Shown here: positions 43,038 through 54,126 of the stretch, one piece after another
How positions within the stretch are numbered: position 1 is the stretch's first letter
How the letters are laid out: each line of letters opens with the position of its first letter
Assembly (NCBI GenBank): GCA_015501055.1
Contig: JADNYV010000173.1
Span: 1-64,000 of the forward strand
Direction: 5' to 3'
From: Mucidula mucida
Lineage: Eukaryota; Basidiomycota; Agaricomycetes; Agaricales; Physalacriaceae
DNA length: 64,000 bases
Notes under the pieces: generated by a model
The model's database searches: none
The model's input: only the letters and a program-made list of their open reading frames with translations
Told to the model about the DNA's origin: nothing
Translations under genes and position numbers: made by a program

Positions 43038-46000
43038 TCACACCGCTGCATTCGGCACTTGTTCCTGGCCTACCAAAATCGTCATTTCCTCCAGCGCGAT
43101 ACCATCCATGGGCCCCGCCTGTTTACCACGCGCCGGACTCGACGCTAGCCAAAGCTTCTCGAAATACGTCCTGATGCGCACCCTCGCCTTTGCCTGAGAC
43201 AGCACATAGGCGCGACGACCTCCCCATGCCGCGTGACTCAACCCAGGAGGTCTCCGGTTGGCATAGTTCGACCACTCGCTTGCCTCCCAAGCCAAGCTTC
43301 GAAGGACGCGCCTCATCTCCTCCTTGAGGATTTCAACCTCCTCTGTCCACCACGTTTTTTGGGCCAAAGCCTTTGCCCATTCGATGCGCACACCTACAAA
43401 GATGTCAGCCGGAATCACCAAAGACAATGGAATGTGTCTACATTTGTGCAGATACCCGTCATCTTCAGCATCCGGCCCGCCATCTGCTGTCCAAATCCAC
43501 GACATCGTCTGTTTCGTCTCACCCGGTGCGTCCCGCCTCTTTGTCTTCTTCTTCTTCTGCTTCTCAAACTTCTTGTCCTGCGCCTTGTCCTGCTTCTTCT
43601 CTCGTCCCGTGCCTGTCACCTTGCTATCTCTGCCATCGAGGCGACCGAGTTTTTTTACAGCCTCGGCATCATCCTCCTCCGTCTTGTACACCTTTACATC
43701 TGAATCCTCCAAAACGCAAAATGCGCCACATCCTTCCTCGCCAACCAAGCACACCAAAGCTGCCCGACCGTCGCGATACTTCTTTGTAGCCTCCTTTATC
43801 TTTGCACGGATCGTTTCCAACAGCTTCGAAGCGCGCGTTGTGGCCTTCTGTCCGCGAGATTCAGCATTGCGGTAGTTGATCATGTATCGATTTGCCAGCA
43901 AGTGAGCGCGAAGACGGGCCAGAGCGTCGGCGCATTGCCCCTTCCGCAGAGCAGCCTCGTTGTCGAACAAGCGGTCCGGACATTTGGATTGCTCGCAATG
44001 ATGCGAGGCGCACTCTGAGGGTAACCAAAGCTTTATATCCTCCGCCATTAGGGCTGCCGACCCCTTCTCGCGACGTGCTTCCTCTTCCTCCTCTAGAATC
44101 TCCTCCACCCCAGGCATATACCTGACTTGCCATTTCCGAAATTCCTTGATTTTTGCCGTTATGACTCGACGCCGTTGATGGATCTTGCTCTCCTGTGCAA
44201 GTGTCGGATTAGCTGATGTCGTCTTGTCTAGGATCAAACGGCGCCTAAGGAAATTCTCAGTCCCCAGCCGCAACAAAAGACAGTGTCACTTACTGCCCGT
44301 CCTGTATTTGCAACCCCAATATAAGAAACCCCGCTGCACTCATGCGCGACGACTTTTTCTGGGTCTTCTTCTTTTTGCCCTTCGCTCCGTCCTTCGATGG
44401 CTTGGGCGGCGCCTCATCCTCTGGAAGTACACCGGCTGCCAAATCGGCAGCCTCCTCCTCCGCTTCCTGCTTCTGTAAGTCTCGTCGTACTTCCGCCTCG
44501 CTAGTCTTCACTGTGTTTCCATTTAGTCGTTCGCTTTCCTCCAATAATTGCGATAGAACTCACTCTTGCCCGATGGCGCATATGGATTGGGTTTCGTATT
44601 GTCGGCGATCCAATCCAGCACCATCTGAGTCCAGTCACCGCGAAGCTTCTTTTTGAGGGCGCCGTTAACCTCGTCAAAGCTGGCCACCTGCCGCGCACGC
44701 TCTTCCAGCGCAATCTTCAGGCGACGAAGCAGCGTCTTTCCTGAGAAAACATTAGTACAAGCGAATCCCACAAGTATCGGCTTACCAAGGTTAATGTTCT
44801 TCGTGAAATTATGATAGTTGATCTTGTCTTCAATATTGTCGTGACGGGCTCCGGGGAGCTGCTCCTTCGTCATGTATGAGAACGGGTTCAGAACCGCCCA
44901 TACACGTTCAATGCCCTCCCCATCGGTTTTACCCACCCCAACTTTGAACTTCAGCGACTCGGAAGCCTCGCATTTTACCTCATGAACGTTCCCGTGCCAA
45001 ACGGGCAATGCCCATTGAATGTTTGGTAACTCGCCCATGATGTCCTGTAGCGCCGGCGGCAAGGCTTTGATACGCTCGAAGAAGTGTTTCTTGTACTGGC
45101 ACGCGATATCGTACGTGACGGTAATCTCTTTCAGCCCCATACGACTAAGGACGGTGTAGAGCACAAAATCTGTATTTTTATACCTGAAGCGCAAATCAGT
45201 CTCTTTCGCCGACTTCAAAAATAAATAGACCAGCGTACAGTTCCCCCTTCTGTAAATCCCCAAGGCCTAGCATGATTTCATGCCGCGCGCAAATCACGCC
45301 GAGAACCCCGGACCACCGAAGTCCCACAGAAAAGCGAGTATCTTTCTGCATCAAAGCAGCAAAGGATATACAGCTCGTGACCTTGAAACATGGATGAGCA
45401 CCGGGACTTCAAAAACATCAAGAAATCTCACATCTTCTTCGGTGATGTACTGACACAGCCAGTCATGATACATCTCCGTGGGCATCTGAACTCCCAGACC
45501 GTCGTATAGCGGGAGATCAGGTCGAGGTTCCGGCCTCATCTTGCAGTTCATGCGGAAATTGGTGTCAACAGAGTACATCCCTTGATACCGGTAGCTGCGA
45601 CAGTCAGCCCGAAGCCATCAAGATTCACAATGTTAACTTACTGATATTTCTCATCGACCGACTCCCAATCAGCCGGCAAATTAACCCCCACCCGTGGACA
45701 AGCCCAGCAATTGACAATAAGAGATCCAGGCTTTGCCTCCGCCAGTCCGCCTGGTGCATGAGCCTATGCTTGTTAGATCACACAAGGTTAGGTCAAAACT
45801 GGACCCCGAGGGCCCCATCAATTCAGCGTATCGTAAAGTGCCTGTACATGAAGTGTACATACTTAATACATGAAGATGTATCTACTGAGGGAGAGGTGGG
45901 AGGGGACGCAAAAATGCGGAGCTAACTGTGACCAGATAACACAGGTTAGCTGGAGGGGAGTGAGAGGGTGCAGAGAGCGCACCTGTGACCAGATAGCCCA

Positions 46001-48038
46001 CAGAATGTCCTTGAGAAGGAGTCCTTTGGAAAGGAATGGGTATCTGGGCACAAAATGGGCATCAGCTCTGAAGAGCTGGATGTGAGACATTGGCACATAC
46101 TGGAAGCAGGGAGAGCAGCGGGAGCGCTAGCGCTCTGGGGCCGGAGCGGACACTTCCAATAGGGTTCTAGGGTGCCAGTACATCAGTCCTGAGCAGGAGG
46201 ACCGAGTAGAGCGAGTGGTGCTTGCCTGGGAGAGCAAAAGTGCGAATTCCCTCAAAATGGGCACTTTGGACCTGTCTGGACTGGTTTTGCGGCTTCAGAC
46301 AGTGCTCTAGAGGTGTATGGCATCAGTCCTGAGCAAGAGGACTGGAGGAATCACAAACTGCTTGTCTCTGTGAGATGATGATGGTAAGAGACAAAGAGGC
46401 AGAGTGTGTGAGCTCTTGCTTAAACCTCCCAGGGCGCCCTGTGAGTGGCCTCTGTTGTTACTACAACACCAGACACAGGCTGGGTAAGTCCAGGAAGAGC
46501 CCAGAGAGTGGGCTGGCTGCAGTAGGAGCAGCAGAGAGCGAACATGATACAGCTTTAGAGTGGAATGAGTGTTTGACTTGATTTAAGCTGTCTCATTGAA
46601 CTCCCTTGAGTAGGAAGTTGGGTAAAGGGGTAAGGAGGGGTGTGGAGTGTGCAGAGGCCTCTGAAAACGCTCCCTACCCTCGGAATCCGCGTTTACATCG
46701 ACCACCCCCGAACGCCAAACCCGTTCGAGGAAAGTCCACTGGCGCGAGATTCTAGCGAACACCTTATATCGGTCCGGCGTGTACTCCGTCCCATATGGAT
46801 CTGTCATCCGCTCCAAGACTGTAAGAAAGTCGCGCACATTGACGGTTGTGATGACTCTCAACCGGCAAAAGAGTCTCAAAACCTCCATCGTTGCGCATGT
46901 CGCAGGATACGCCATGCTTGCAGGGTACCACCCATTTTAAAGAAGTTGCTGCCATTTGTTCTCGTGGTCCGAGACGTCGCAAGAGCAGTACCTATAACTG
47001 ACAGTGTGGATCCTGTTGACGTGGATAACCGTCATCAAACGAGGCGTCTTGTCCGGATAGATGCAGCGTCCGCCCTGGTGTCCAACCTGGTACACCAGAC
47101 CCATGTCGCGAAGACTCGTCCGATGCCAAGACTCATCGCGCCATACCTAAAATAAACGTCAAAAGGGGTCCACATACAAATAAGCTGAGCATTACCTGCA
47201 GAACATGCAATGGCGACCAAGCGTGGCGATCCAGCGAACATTCCAGACATTCGAAGAATTCACCGCAATCTAGGCAGCAATACAGCTCGGTGCAAGTACG
47301 CGGCGGGGTCGTATCAGTGCACCCTGCAGCACATCCGCCATTCTCGGCGCATCCGCCGCCACATGCTGTCTCAACTACTGGTTCAGAGACCCGGTCAGCC
47401 TCAGCCTCTGCGCTGGGCACCATGCAAGCGCCACATTTACAACACTTGGGATCCAAAGTGGCGTTCCCAAGGCCATGCCGACGAAGACTCTCCTCCAGGA
47501 AAATATAGAGCCAAGGAAGCCATTCCGCCATAGGAGTGTCCTGCGCCCAGATGTAAGACATTAATCAATTATTGACTGCAAATTGCAGACGTACCAAGGC
47601 TCCACTTTGTTTCCGCTTTCCAGTATCAGTCTGCGTCTCCTGCTCGTAGCCCTCCTCATAGTCCTCTCCATCGCTCTCGTCGTCGTCCACGTCCATAGCA
47701 TCAGGTGGTGGAGGAACGTCCATGGGCGTGCTGTCGTGCTTGACCTCAAAGTCCATTTGAGCGAAAGCATCATCCAGATCCTTTGGGCGTATTTTCGGCC
47801 GCTTCGCAGTAGGCAAAGCATGGGAAGAGATACCACCATGCGTGTCAGCCTGAAGGACATGGTCTCGTTGTTCTGTCTCGTAAGGGCCTCCAGCAAGTGA
47901 GGTATGAACATGATACGTGTCCTGCCTTGGACGACCACGAGGGCGTGAGATGGGGATGTCGCTATATCCATCAATCCCGAGTTCGAACTCTTGTTGCTCC
48001 CACAAGTCGGGCAGCGGCTGGGACGATGAGCCTGCCAT
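43038..48038 (-). mobile_element. KDZ-superfamily transposon gene with CxC2-like cysteine cluster
   Basis: The gene starts with ATG at 48038 (disordered acidic N terminus). Introns at 47541-47594 and 47147-47195 lead to a cysteine cluster (TELYCCLDCGEFFECLECSLDRHAW...VGHQGGRC, about 47,330-47,060) typical of CxC2 proteins tied to KDZ transposases. Core signatures follow: NCWACPRVGVNLP (about 45,700), MYSVDTNFRMN (about 45,560), ICARHEIMLGLGDLQKGE (about 45,260), VTYDIACQYKKHF (about 45,110), PVWHGNVHEVKCE and GEGIERVWAVLNPFS. A long helical C terminus (43038-44276; ETKQTMSWIW) completes it. The solo Ngaro unit at 45763-46701 splits it, and an in-frame TAA lies at 46937-46939. Terminal inverted repeats were not identified. 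DNA cut-and-paste activity is family knowledge. Confidence 0.85.
45763..46701 (-). mobile_element. Solo Ngaro A-B unit S2 inside the KDZ gene
   Basis: A (46701 down to 45843) then B (45842-45763) on the minus strand, 939 bp, with no coding region. Deleting exactly this segment joins VWRSGV to AHAPGGLAEAKPGSL in frame across the KDZ transposase, with no duplicated target bases. This fixes the element ends as TCGATG...CATAGG. It lacks a 12-bp stretch in A that is present in S1 and in copies A-D. Confidence 0.95.
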
Positions 48039-48260
48039 GGGTCAGAGTGAGCATCCAGCACAAAGGACAAACAGCGTACCCGCCCCAGCCGCGATTCTCT
48101 CCGTTCACTCGGCCGAAAAAAAACACTGAGTTGAAAAACGCAGGAGGAAGAAAAGGGAGAAAGATAAGTGATGACGTATGAGATCCAGGTCCAAAGATCA
48201 CCTCATCCTATTTAGGTCAGACCGTCTACTTCAACCACGCCACCAAGATCAACGTTCAAA
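48039..48260. other. Upstream region of the KDZ gene
   Basis: Divergent spacer between the KDZ start and a short plus-strand ORF. It contains an A8 run near 48,115. Nothing else was seen. Confidence 0.4.
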
Positions 48261-48527
48261 ATGCAGCGCGCTCCAGGCAACCATCCTAAGCCTCGCCCTC
48301 GTCGGCACCCTCGCTCTCGTCAGCAGACTCCACGTCCTGGTACGTCTGTCATCGCGCCTTCACAAACTCAGTCCGCTAATCGAGGCCGCGCAGAACCGGA
48401 CCTCATACGCGGCGAGCTTTACGCCAACAGGGATTACTGGGTTTCCAGAATGAAAGAGCTGGATCTCTCCCTTGACGGGAACTTTTGTGTAACCCAGGTT
48501 GATAAGAGACCATGCGCCCAGTTGTAG
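48261..48527 (+). CDS. Short basic protein or gene fragment, unrecognised
   Basis: 88 codons starting MQRAPGNHPKPRPRRHPR, then GELYANRDYWVSRMKELDLSLDG. The composition is coding-like but no family is recognised, and introns or a longer 3' end cannot be excluded. Confidence 0.3.
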   Translation: MQRAPGNHPKPRPRRHPRSRQQTPRPGTSVIAPSQTQSANRGRAEPDLIRGELYANRDYWVSRMKELDLSLDGNFCVTQVDKRPCAQL

Positions 48528-48614
48528 AAGTCATTCGACGCGACAGTTCCTGCCAATAAATTCGTTTGTTACCAGATGCGCAAGACTACATTGATCAGGG
48601 ACAAAAATGTCTAT

Positions 48615-49131
48615 TTAGGTGAACAAAGTTTCATCATTAATACTGAATTTCTCCATCTCATTGGCGAGAGCAATGATGTCGCGCTGTAAGTTGGAATCGA
48701 TCTGATGCTTGTCCGGAGACGTCGAGTCAGACAGATAGCTATTCACTTCGTCCAAGTGTTCCATGCGCAAGGAAATATGGGGGCCATAGAGTGAAGGGTC
48801 TACCACAACACGTCAGTTGATGTCCAAACCCACTGGTAAGCACCTACTTTGGAGCTTGACGTCGCAGCACCCCACTCGGCGGATTAACGTGCCCAAGGAG
48901 GTTGTGTTTCAATCCAATGGGCGCATTCCAAAGGCCATGATAAATGCCTTGCGGAAGCCAGCATGCGTGCATCCCATCGCGGCGCACCGAAGATCCGCCA
49001 CAGTCCGTATCCCACACTCCAAAAAAGTAGACGCCAAAACAATGCCATTCCATTTGATGAGAGCGTCGAAAAGGTCCTTGCCCATCTCGTTCCTCCCCAG
49101 AGAAGAGTTCTTGCGGCGCTGGTCGATAAAG
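48615..49131 (-). pseudogene. 3' part of an unrecognised gene, cut by Ngaro S3
   Basis: The minus-strand frame begins at the Ngaro boundary (49,131) with RRKNSSLGRNEMGKDLFDAL. It meets a TGA after FGMRPLD at about 48,909, continues NTTSLGTLIRRV, and a 48-nt or so intron (GTAGGT...GGTAG, about 48,800-48,848) joins to PSLYGPHISLRMEHLDEV, ending at 48,615. The 5' half is missing and is not found on the other side of the Ngaro block. The nonsense codon could be CGA to TGA. Confidence 0.45.
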
Positions 49132-50070
49132 TCGATGTAAACGCGGATTCTGAGGGTAGGGAGCGTTTTCAGAGGCCTCTGCACACTCCACACCCCTCCT
49201 TACCCCTTTACCCAACTTCCTACTCAAGGGAGTTCAATGAGACAGCTTAAATCAAGTCAAACACTCATTTCACTCCAAAGCTGGATCATGTTCGCTCTCT
49301 GCTGCTCCTACTGCAGCCAGCCCACTCTCTGGGCTCTTCCTGGACTTACCCAGCCTGTGTCTTTTGTTGTAGTAACAACAGAGGCCACTCACAGGGCGCC
49401 CTGGGAGGTTTAAGCAAGAGCTCACACACTCTGCCTCTTTGTCTCTTACCATCATCATCTCACAGAGACAAGCAGTTTGTGATTCCTCCAGTCCTCTTGC
49501 TCAGGACTGATGCCATACACCTCTAGAGCACTGTCTGAAGCCGCAAAACCAGTCCAGACAGGTCCAAAGTGCCCATTTTGAGGGAATTCGCACTTTTGCT
49601 CTCCCAGGCAAGCACCACTCGCTCTACTCGGTCCTCCTGCTCAGGACTGATGTACTGGCACCCTAGAACCCTATTGGAAGTGTCCGCTCCGGCCCCAGAG
49701 CGCTAGCGCTCCCGCTGCTCTCCCTGCTTCCAGTATGTGCCAATGTCTCACATCCAGCTCTTCAGAGCTGATGCCCATTTTGTGCCCAGATACCCATTCC
49801 TTTCCAAAGGACTCCTTCTCAAGGACATTCTGTGGGCTATCTGGTCACAGGTGCGCTCTCTGCACCCTCTCACTCCCCTCCAGCTAACCTGTGTTATCTG
49901 GTCACAGTTAGCTCCGCATTTTTGCGTCCCCTCCCACCTCTCCCTCAGTAGATACATCTTCATGTATTAAGTATGTACACTTCATGTACAGGCACTTTAC
50001 GATACGCTGAATTGATGGGGCCCTCGGGGTCCAGTTTTGACCTAACCTTGTGTGATCTAACAAGCATAGG
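49132..50070 (+). mobile_element. Solo-like Ngaro A-B unit S3
   Basis: A starts TCGATGTAAACGCGG at 49132, and B ends AAGCATAGG at 50070; 939 bp. It shares the 12-bp internal deletion of S2. It is followed at once by a truncated Ngaro coding region, so it sits where an A1 repeat would be expected but carries an extra B. Confidence 0.9.
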
Positions 50071-50085
50071 CCTGATTTACACTCC

Positions 50086-51160
50086 CGAGCACGATAGGAC
50101 TCCTGAGCGCGATGCTACATTCCAACGAGAGCTGGATGAAGAGGCGCGAAGACGTGCCGTTGAAGACGCCGCTTGGGCCGCGTTCGCAGCGCAGCTCGAT
50201 GCTGCTGCTGCTACAGCGCCTGCCGCGCAGCCCGCTTCAGCCGCCGGACCCGTGGCTGGTCCGTTATCAGCTTCGTTGCTCTCTAGGCTCCTTGGAGCAG
50301 AGTCTACTCCGTCCGGCATCTCTGCTTCAGTCCTCGCTGCAGCTCCGCATCTTGCGCAGCTTGCAGCTCCCTCCAACCTCACTCCTCATATCGAGGAGAC
50401 TCAGCGCATTCGACGTCTCCTCACTACTGAGAAGGACATCGACGCTATCATCAATGCGTGTCAGATGCAGTCACTCCATGATCCATTTGCGCGCTCCTTC
50501 TGGCGCTCCATTGTGCTGGAGCAGTATGTGGATTTTGAGAAGCTCTTTGCTTCCATTCACTCTGGCACAAATCAGCAGGAGGACACCAAGGACTTTGCCG
50601 GTGGCTACGTCATCATGCGCAAGGACCAGTCCACTGCTCGCCGCACCCTCACCCAAGAGTCCGAGTGGACACGCGTCTTCGATGCGTATGCCACCGGTGT
50701 TGGGCTCATCTACCCTCACCGCAAGGACGAACTCCGGGGTTACCGCGCGCTCATCATTGAGCTGTTTCGCGCTACACCCTCGAATCCAGTGTTCCCTATT
50801 CGCTGTGATAAGGAGACTCGCATTCGCTATGCTAACTCTTCTTTCCATCTCGATGATCGCACTGCGCTCCAGCTTCCTCTTCTCTCTGAGATGTTGCGCA
50901 CCTCTGAGGGAGCAAATCCTCGCAAGCGGTCCTCTGACTCTGGCAGCTCACAGTCTGCGACGTGTCGTCGTGTTGTTTGCCAGAATTGGAATCTGGGTAA
51001 ATGCTCATCTCCGTGCTCCGCAGGCCGTCTTCACGGTTCTTGCAGTGAGTGCGGAGGAAAGCACACAGTCAAGAGCCAACCAGCATGCCTCATCCTCCTC
51101 GAAGCCAAACGAGCAGTTGCTCGTTCAGGAGCGAGTTCAGGCGGCGCTGATGAAGCCTAA
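50086..51160 (+). CDS. Ngaro gag-like ORF with zinc-finger (copy E, 5'-truncated)
   Basis: The frame is open from upstream B-repeat sequence (ATG 49973 in S3) into gag at EHDRTPERDATF. It carries the Ala-rich linker, the conserved EETQRIRRLLTTEKD block and a Cys/His cluster CQNWNLGKCSSPCSAGRLHG followed by SCSECGGKHTVKSQPAC (about 50,980-51,095). It ends with TAA at 51160. RT lies in the +1 frame. Zinc-finger clusters of this kind bind nucleic acid in gag proteins of DIRS/Ngaro elements. Confidence 0.8.
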
Positions 51161-52976
51161 GTCGTTGAAGCGTGAATCAGACGCTGTACCACCACCACCA
51201 CGCTTTAAGCATGGTTATGTATTTACTACCAATGTACTATCAGAATCTAAAACACCTTCAAGCATCTCTTCCACTTACACTGCTCCTCCGCTTCCTTTAC
51301 CTCCTCAGCAAATTCTCAACGACTCCTCCATCCAGCAGTCTCTTGCTGCAGTAGCTGACTACATCAAAGTCAGCACACCTATCGACATTGACCGCTTTGA
51401 GCGGCTTCTTGCCAAACATCCCAATCAGCCCTTTGTGAGCTCTATCATCCGCTCACTCTGTGATGGGTTCTGGCCTTTACACAATGGTCAGTGGGAAGCG
51501 CACCTTAGAGACAACTACTCTACTGAGGAGTGCGATCTTGTTGAGCTGCGCAAATAGCGAGATCAAGAAGTTGCTGCTGGCCGCTGGTCCCCTGCGCTTC
51601 CAGAAGGCTTTAAGCTCTTGCCTGGAATGCGCCTGTCACCCATGTTTGTGGTCTGGCAGAAGGGTAAACCACGCGTTGTCATGGACCATACAGGCAATGG
51701 TCTCAATGACGGCATTGCCAGAGCTGATGCCAAAGTCAAGTACGACAATATGCACTCCTTTGGGCAGGTACTGCATGACGTCCTACAAGCTCATCCTCAC
51801 GAGGAGATCCTGCTTTTCAAGAGTGACATCTCTAAAGCGTTCCTCAATCTCCCCGTTCATCCCATTTGGCAACTACAACAAGTTGTTATTGTCGACGGCC
51901 GCTATCACATTGTGCGCCGTCTCATCTTTGGCAGTCGTGCATCACCATACTGCTGGTGTTCGTTCTCTGGCCTGGTTAACTGGGTTGCTTGGGAGCTAGA
52001 TATACCAGATCTGCACGACTACATGGATGACTACTATGGCTGGGACACCAATCACAATCTGGTGCTCTTTCATGGACAGCGACGTCCCCAACGTCAAGTT
52101 CAGCTTCTCCTTCTGTGGGACTCTTTGGGCATCCCATATGAAGATAAGAAGCAGGAACATGGTCCTCAGCTAAAAATCATTGGTTTCTGGTTAGACACTG
52201 TTCACGGGTCTATCTCTCTCTCACCAGACTCCATTGCGGACATGATCACCACCATTCAGTCGTTCTTGTCCCAGCAAAAGCCTGTACTCAAGGAGTGGCA
52301 GTCCTTGGGTGGGTATCTCAACTGGGCTCTTAATGTGCTGCCTTGGGCATGGCCAGCACTTACAGAGCTCTACCGCAAGATGAGCGGTAAAACACTGCAG
52401 TACAAAGGCATTCCATTGAACATTGAGGTTAGAGCAGATCTCACTTGGTTTGTCAATGCATTACAACACTGCATTGGAGTGCGCTTTGTGAATGCGCAGG
52501 CGTGGGATGACTCTGAGGCTGATATGGTCTATTGGACAGATGCGAGTAATCTGGGCCTCGCTTTCGTCTATGCTGGGAATGGCTTTAGCTATCAACTCCG
52601 AACCATCACCGGAGTTGACACCTTCTTTAGGGAGCTTGTAGCTATTCTTTGCGCTGTTCATGATGCTGCCTCTCATCCCTCTCCGCCTCGCAGGCTGTTA
52701 ATCCATTCTGACAGTCTGAACTCCATCTCAGTGTTTAACACTTTGGCTGCTTCACAGTCAAGTCACAATGCTGTTCTGCTTGCCATTGCTGATATTGTCT
52801 TGCGCACCGGCATTGATGTTCGTGTGCGGCACATCCGCGGGGTTGACAACATGATGGCAGACATGTTGTCCCGCCTACTGTTCTCTGACTTTCAGAAACA
52901 GTTCCCCTCCTACCGCGTCCGCACTATGGAGCCACCTCGTGAGCTCCTACCGGCGCGATGGAGAGAGTGCTTTTAG
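51120..52976 (+). pseudogene. Ngaro RT/RNase H, one nonsense codon (copy E)
   Basis: Same frame and motifs as in copy A (SDISKAFLNLPV; YMDDYYG near 52,020; RNase H YWTDASNLG). It is interrupted by TAG at 51555-51557 where copy A has CAG (LRKQRD). A 12-bp in-frame deletion lies near 51,508. Without readthrough no complete RT would be made. Confidence 0.88.
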
Positions 52977-53962
52977 AGGCATTGGGCGAGGGCGGACAGC
53001 CTCGTCACCCTCGCCCACCTATGGACTTGCAGAAACTAGATGAACTCGTCTTGTATCTGCAGGCCCATGCTATCGAGACCTCTACGCGTATCAACTACTC
53101 TACTGGGGCTAGAGATTACGTCCGCTTCTGTAAAGCACACAATCTGTCTCTGGATCCTACTCCGGAGACTCTAGCACGTTACATTGCATACACGTCCCAA
53201 TTCATTGGCTCTGCTCCTAAATACTTAACCGGGGCTAAGCACTTCCTCAATGACCTTTATCCTCACTTTGGTGACGCTCGTGCTTCAGCGCTTGTTCAAG
53301 CTGCTATCCGTGGGTCAAAGAAGGTCCGGGCAGATCCTATAGCTAGGAAGCCCCCTCTTCGACTTCATCACCTTCAGCTCTTTGTGGACGTCGCAAACCA
53401 GACCCACAAGTATGATGACTTTCTCTTTGCTACAATCATGTCATGCGGCTTCTATGCTGTTCACCGGATGGGAGAGCTGGTGCAGCCTAATCAGAAGAAG
53501 CTACGTGATTGGAAGAAGATTATCAAGCGTGCCAGCCTCACATTTGAGACTGGGTATGCAGGCTATCGCTTGCCTTACCATAAGAGCGATCCCTTCTATC
53601 AGGGCACTGACATACTGTTTACCTCTCAGACTGTGGCTGATCCTATCACCCTTCTGAAGCAGTATGTCCACCGCAGAGACAAGCTGCATGGTGCTCGAGC
53701 GGCTCTCTTCATACGTGAAGATGGCATTGTACCAACTAGATCCTGGTTTGAGTCCAAGTTCTTTGCGCTGGTGAGCAAAGACTTTGGTGGTCACTCGGTT
53801 CGTTCTGGGGGTATAACACACTATGCATCCCTTGGACTCTCTGAGACCATACTCCAAGCCCTAGGCCGTTGGTCATCCTCTGCGTGGAAGATCTATATAC
53901 GTGACCATCCTACAGTACGTGCCGCTCAGCAGCTAGCAGTTCAAAATAAAACCTCTACTTAA
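52958..53962 (+). CDS. Ngaro tyrosine recombinase, intact (copy E)
   Basis: 334 residues, ATG overlapping the RNase H end by 19 nt. The N-terminal SAM-like part (YSTGARDYVRFCKAHN, YIAYTSQFIGSAP) is followed by the catalytic domain. Arg lies in VHRMGELVQP (about 53,465), HxxR in GGHSVRSGGITHYA (about 53,795), and the nucleophile Tyr in KIYIRDHP (about 53,893). This R-H-R-Y set defines tyrosine recombinases, which insert a circular cDNA without making a target duplication. It is one of two full-length recombinases in the window. Confidence 0.93.
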   Translation: MERVLLEALGEGGQPRHPRPPMDLQKLDELVLYLQAHAIETSTRINYSTGARDYVRFCKAHNLSLDPTPETLARYIAYTSQFIGSAPKYLTGAKHFLNDLYPHFGDARASALVQAAIRGSKKVRADPIARKPPLRLHHLQLFVDVANQTHKYDDFLFATIMSCGFYAVHRMGELVQPNQKKLRDWKKIIKRASLTFETGYAGYRLPYHKSDPFYQGTDILFTSQTVADPITLLKQYVHRRDKLHGARAALFIREDGIVPTRSWFESKFFALVSKDFGGHSVRSGGITHYASLGLSETILQALGRWSSSAWKIYIRDHPTVRAAQQLAVQNKTST

Positions 53963-54126
53963 AAAACCTCCCTCATCTCGCGTTTCGTAAACATCCTTTT
54001 ACACCTCCATCCACCCCTCCACTACACACACACACATAGCATAGTAGGCACTTTACGATACGCTGAATTGATGGGGCCCTTGGGGTCCAGTTTTGACCTA
54101 ACCTTGTGTGATCTAACAAGCATAGG

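Larger units (their letters stand above)
50071..54126 (+). mobile_element. Ngaro copy E: rearranged, lacks 5' end and A2-B2
   Basis: It starts with about 13 bp that are the reverse complement of family 5' UTR sequence (compare 59,500-59,513). It then enters gag about 95 codons after its start. RT/RNase H, an intact recombinase, 3' UTR and B1 (54047-54126) follow, and then unrelated gene sequence. The A2-B2 end is missing, so the element is a deletion or recombination product joined to S3. Confidence 0.88.

Noticed and set aside
49737..49970. Repeated ORFs of about 71-77 codons (MPMSHIQLFRADAHF and its opposite-strand partner) found at many loci
   Set aside because: They are parts of the non-coding A repeat, present on both strands of the same DNA, and are absent from the coding logic of the element. 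Their recurrence reflects the repeat, not a gene family.
50112..51557. 481-codon Leu/Ser/Arg-rich ORF and its counterpart at 59584-61122
   Set aside because: The first part is the out-of-frame shadow of gag. Only the last part (after about 51,120) is the genuine RT frame.
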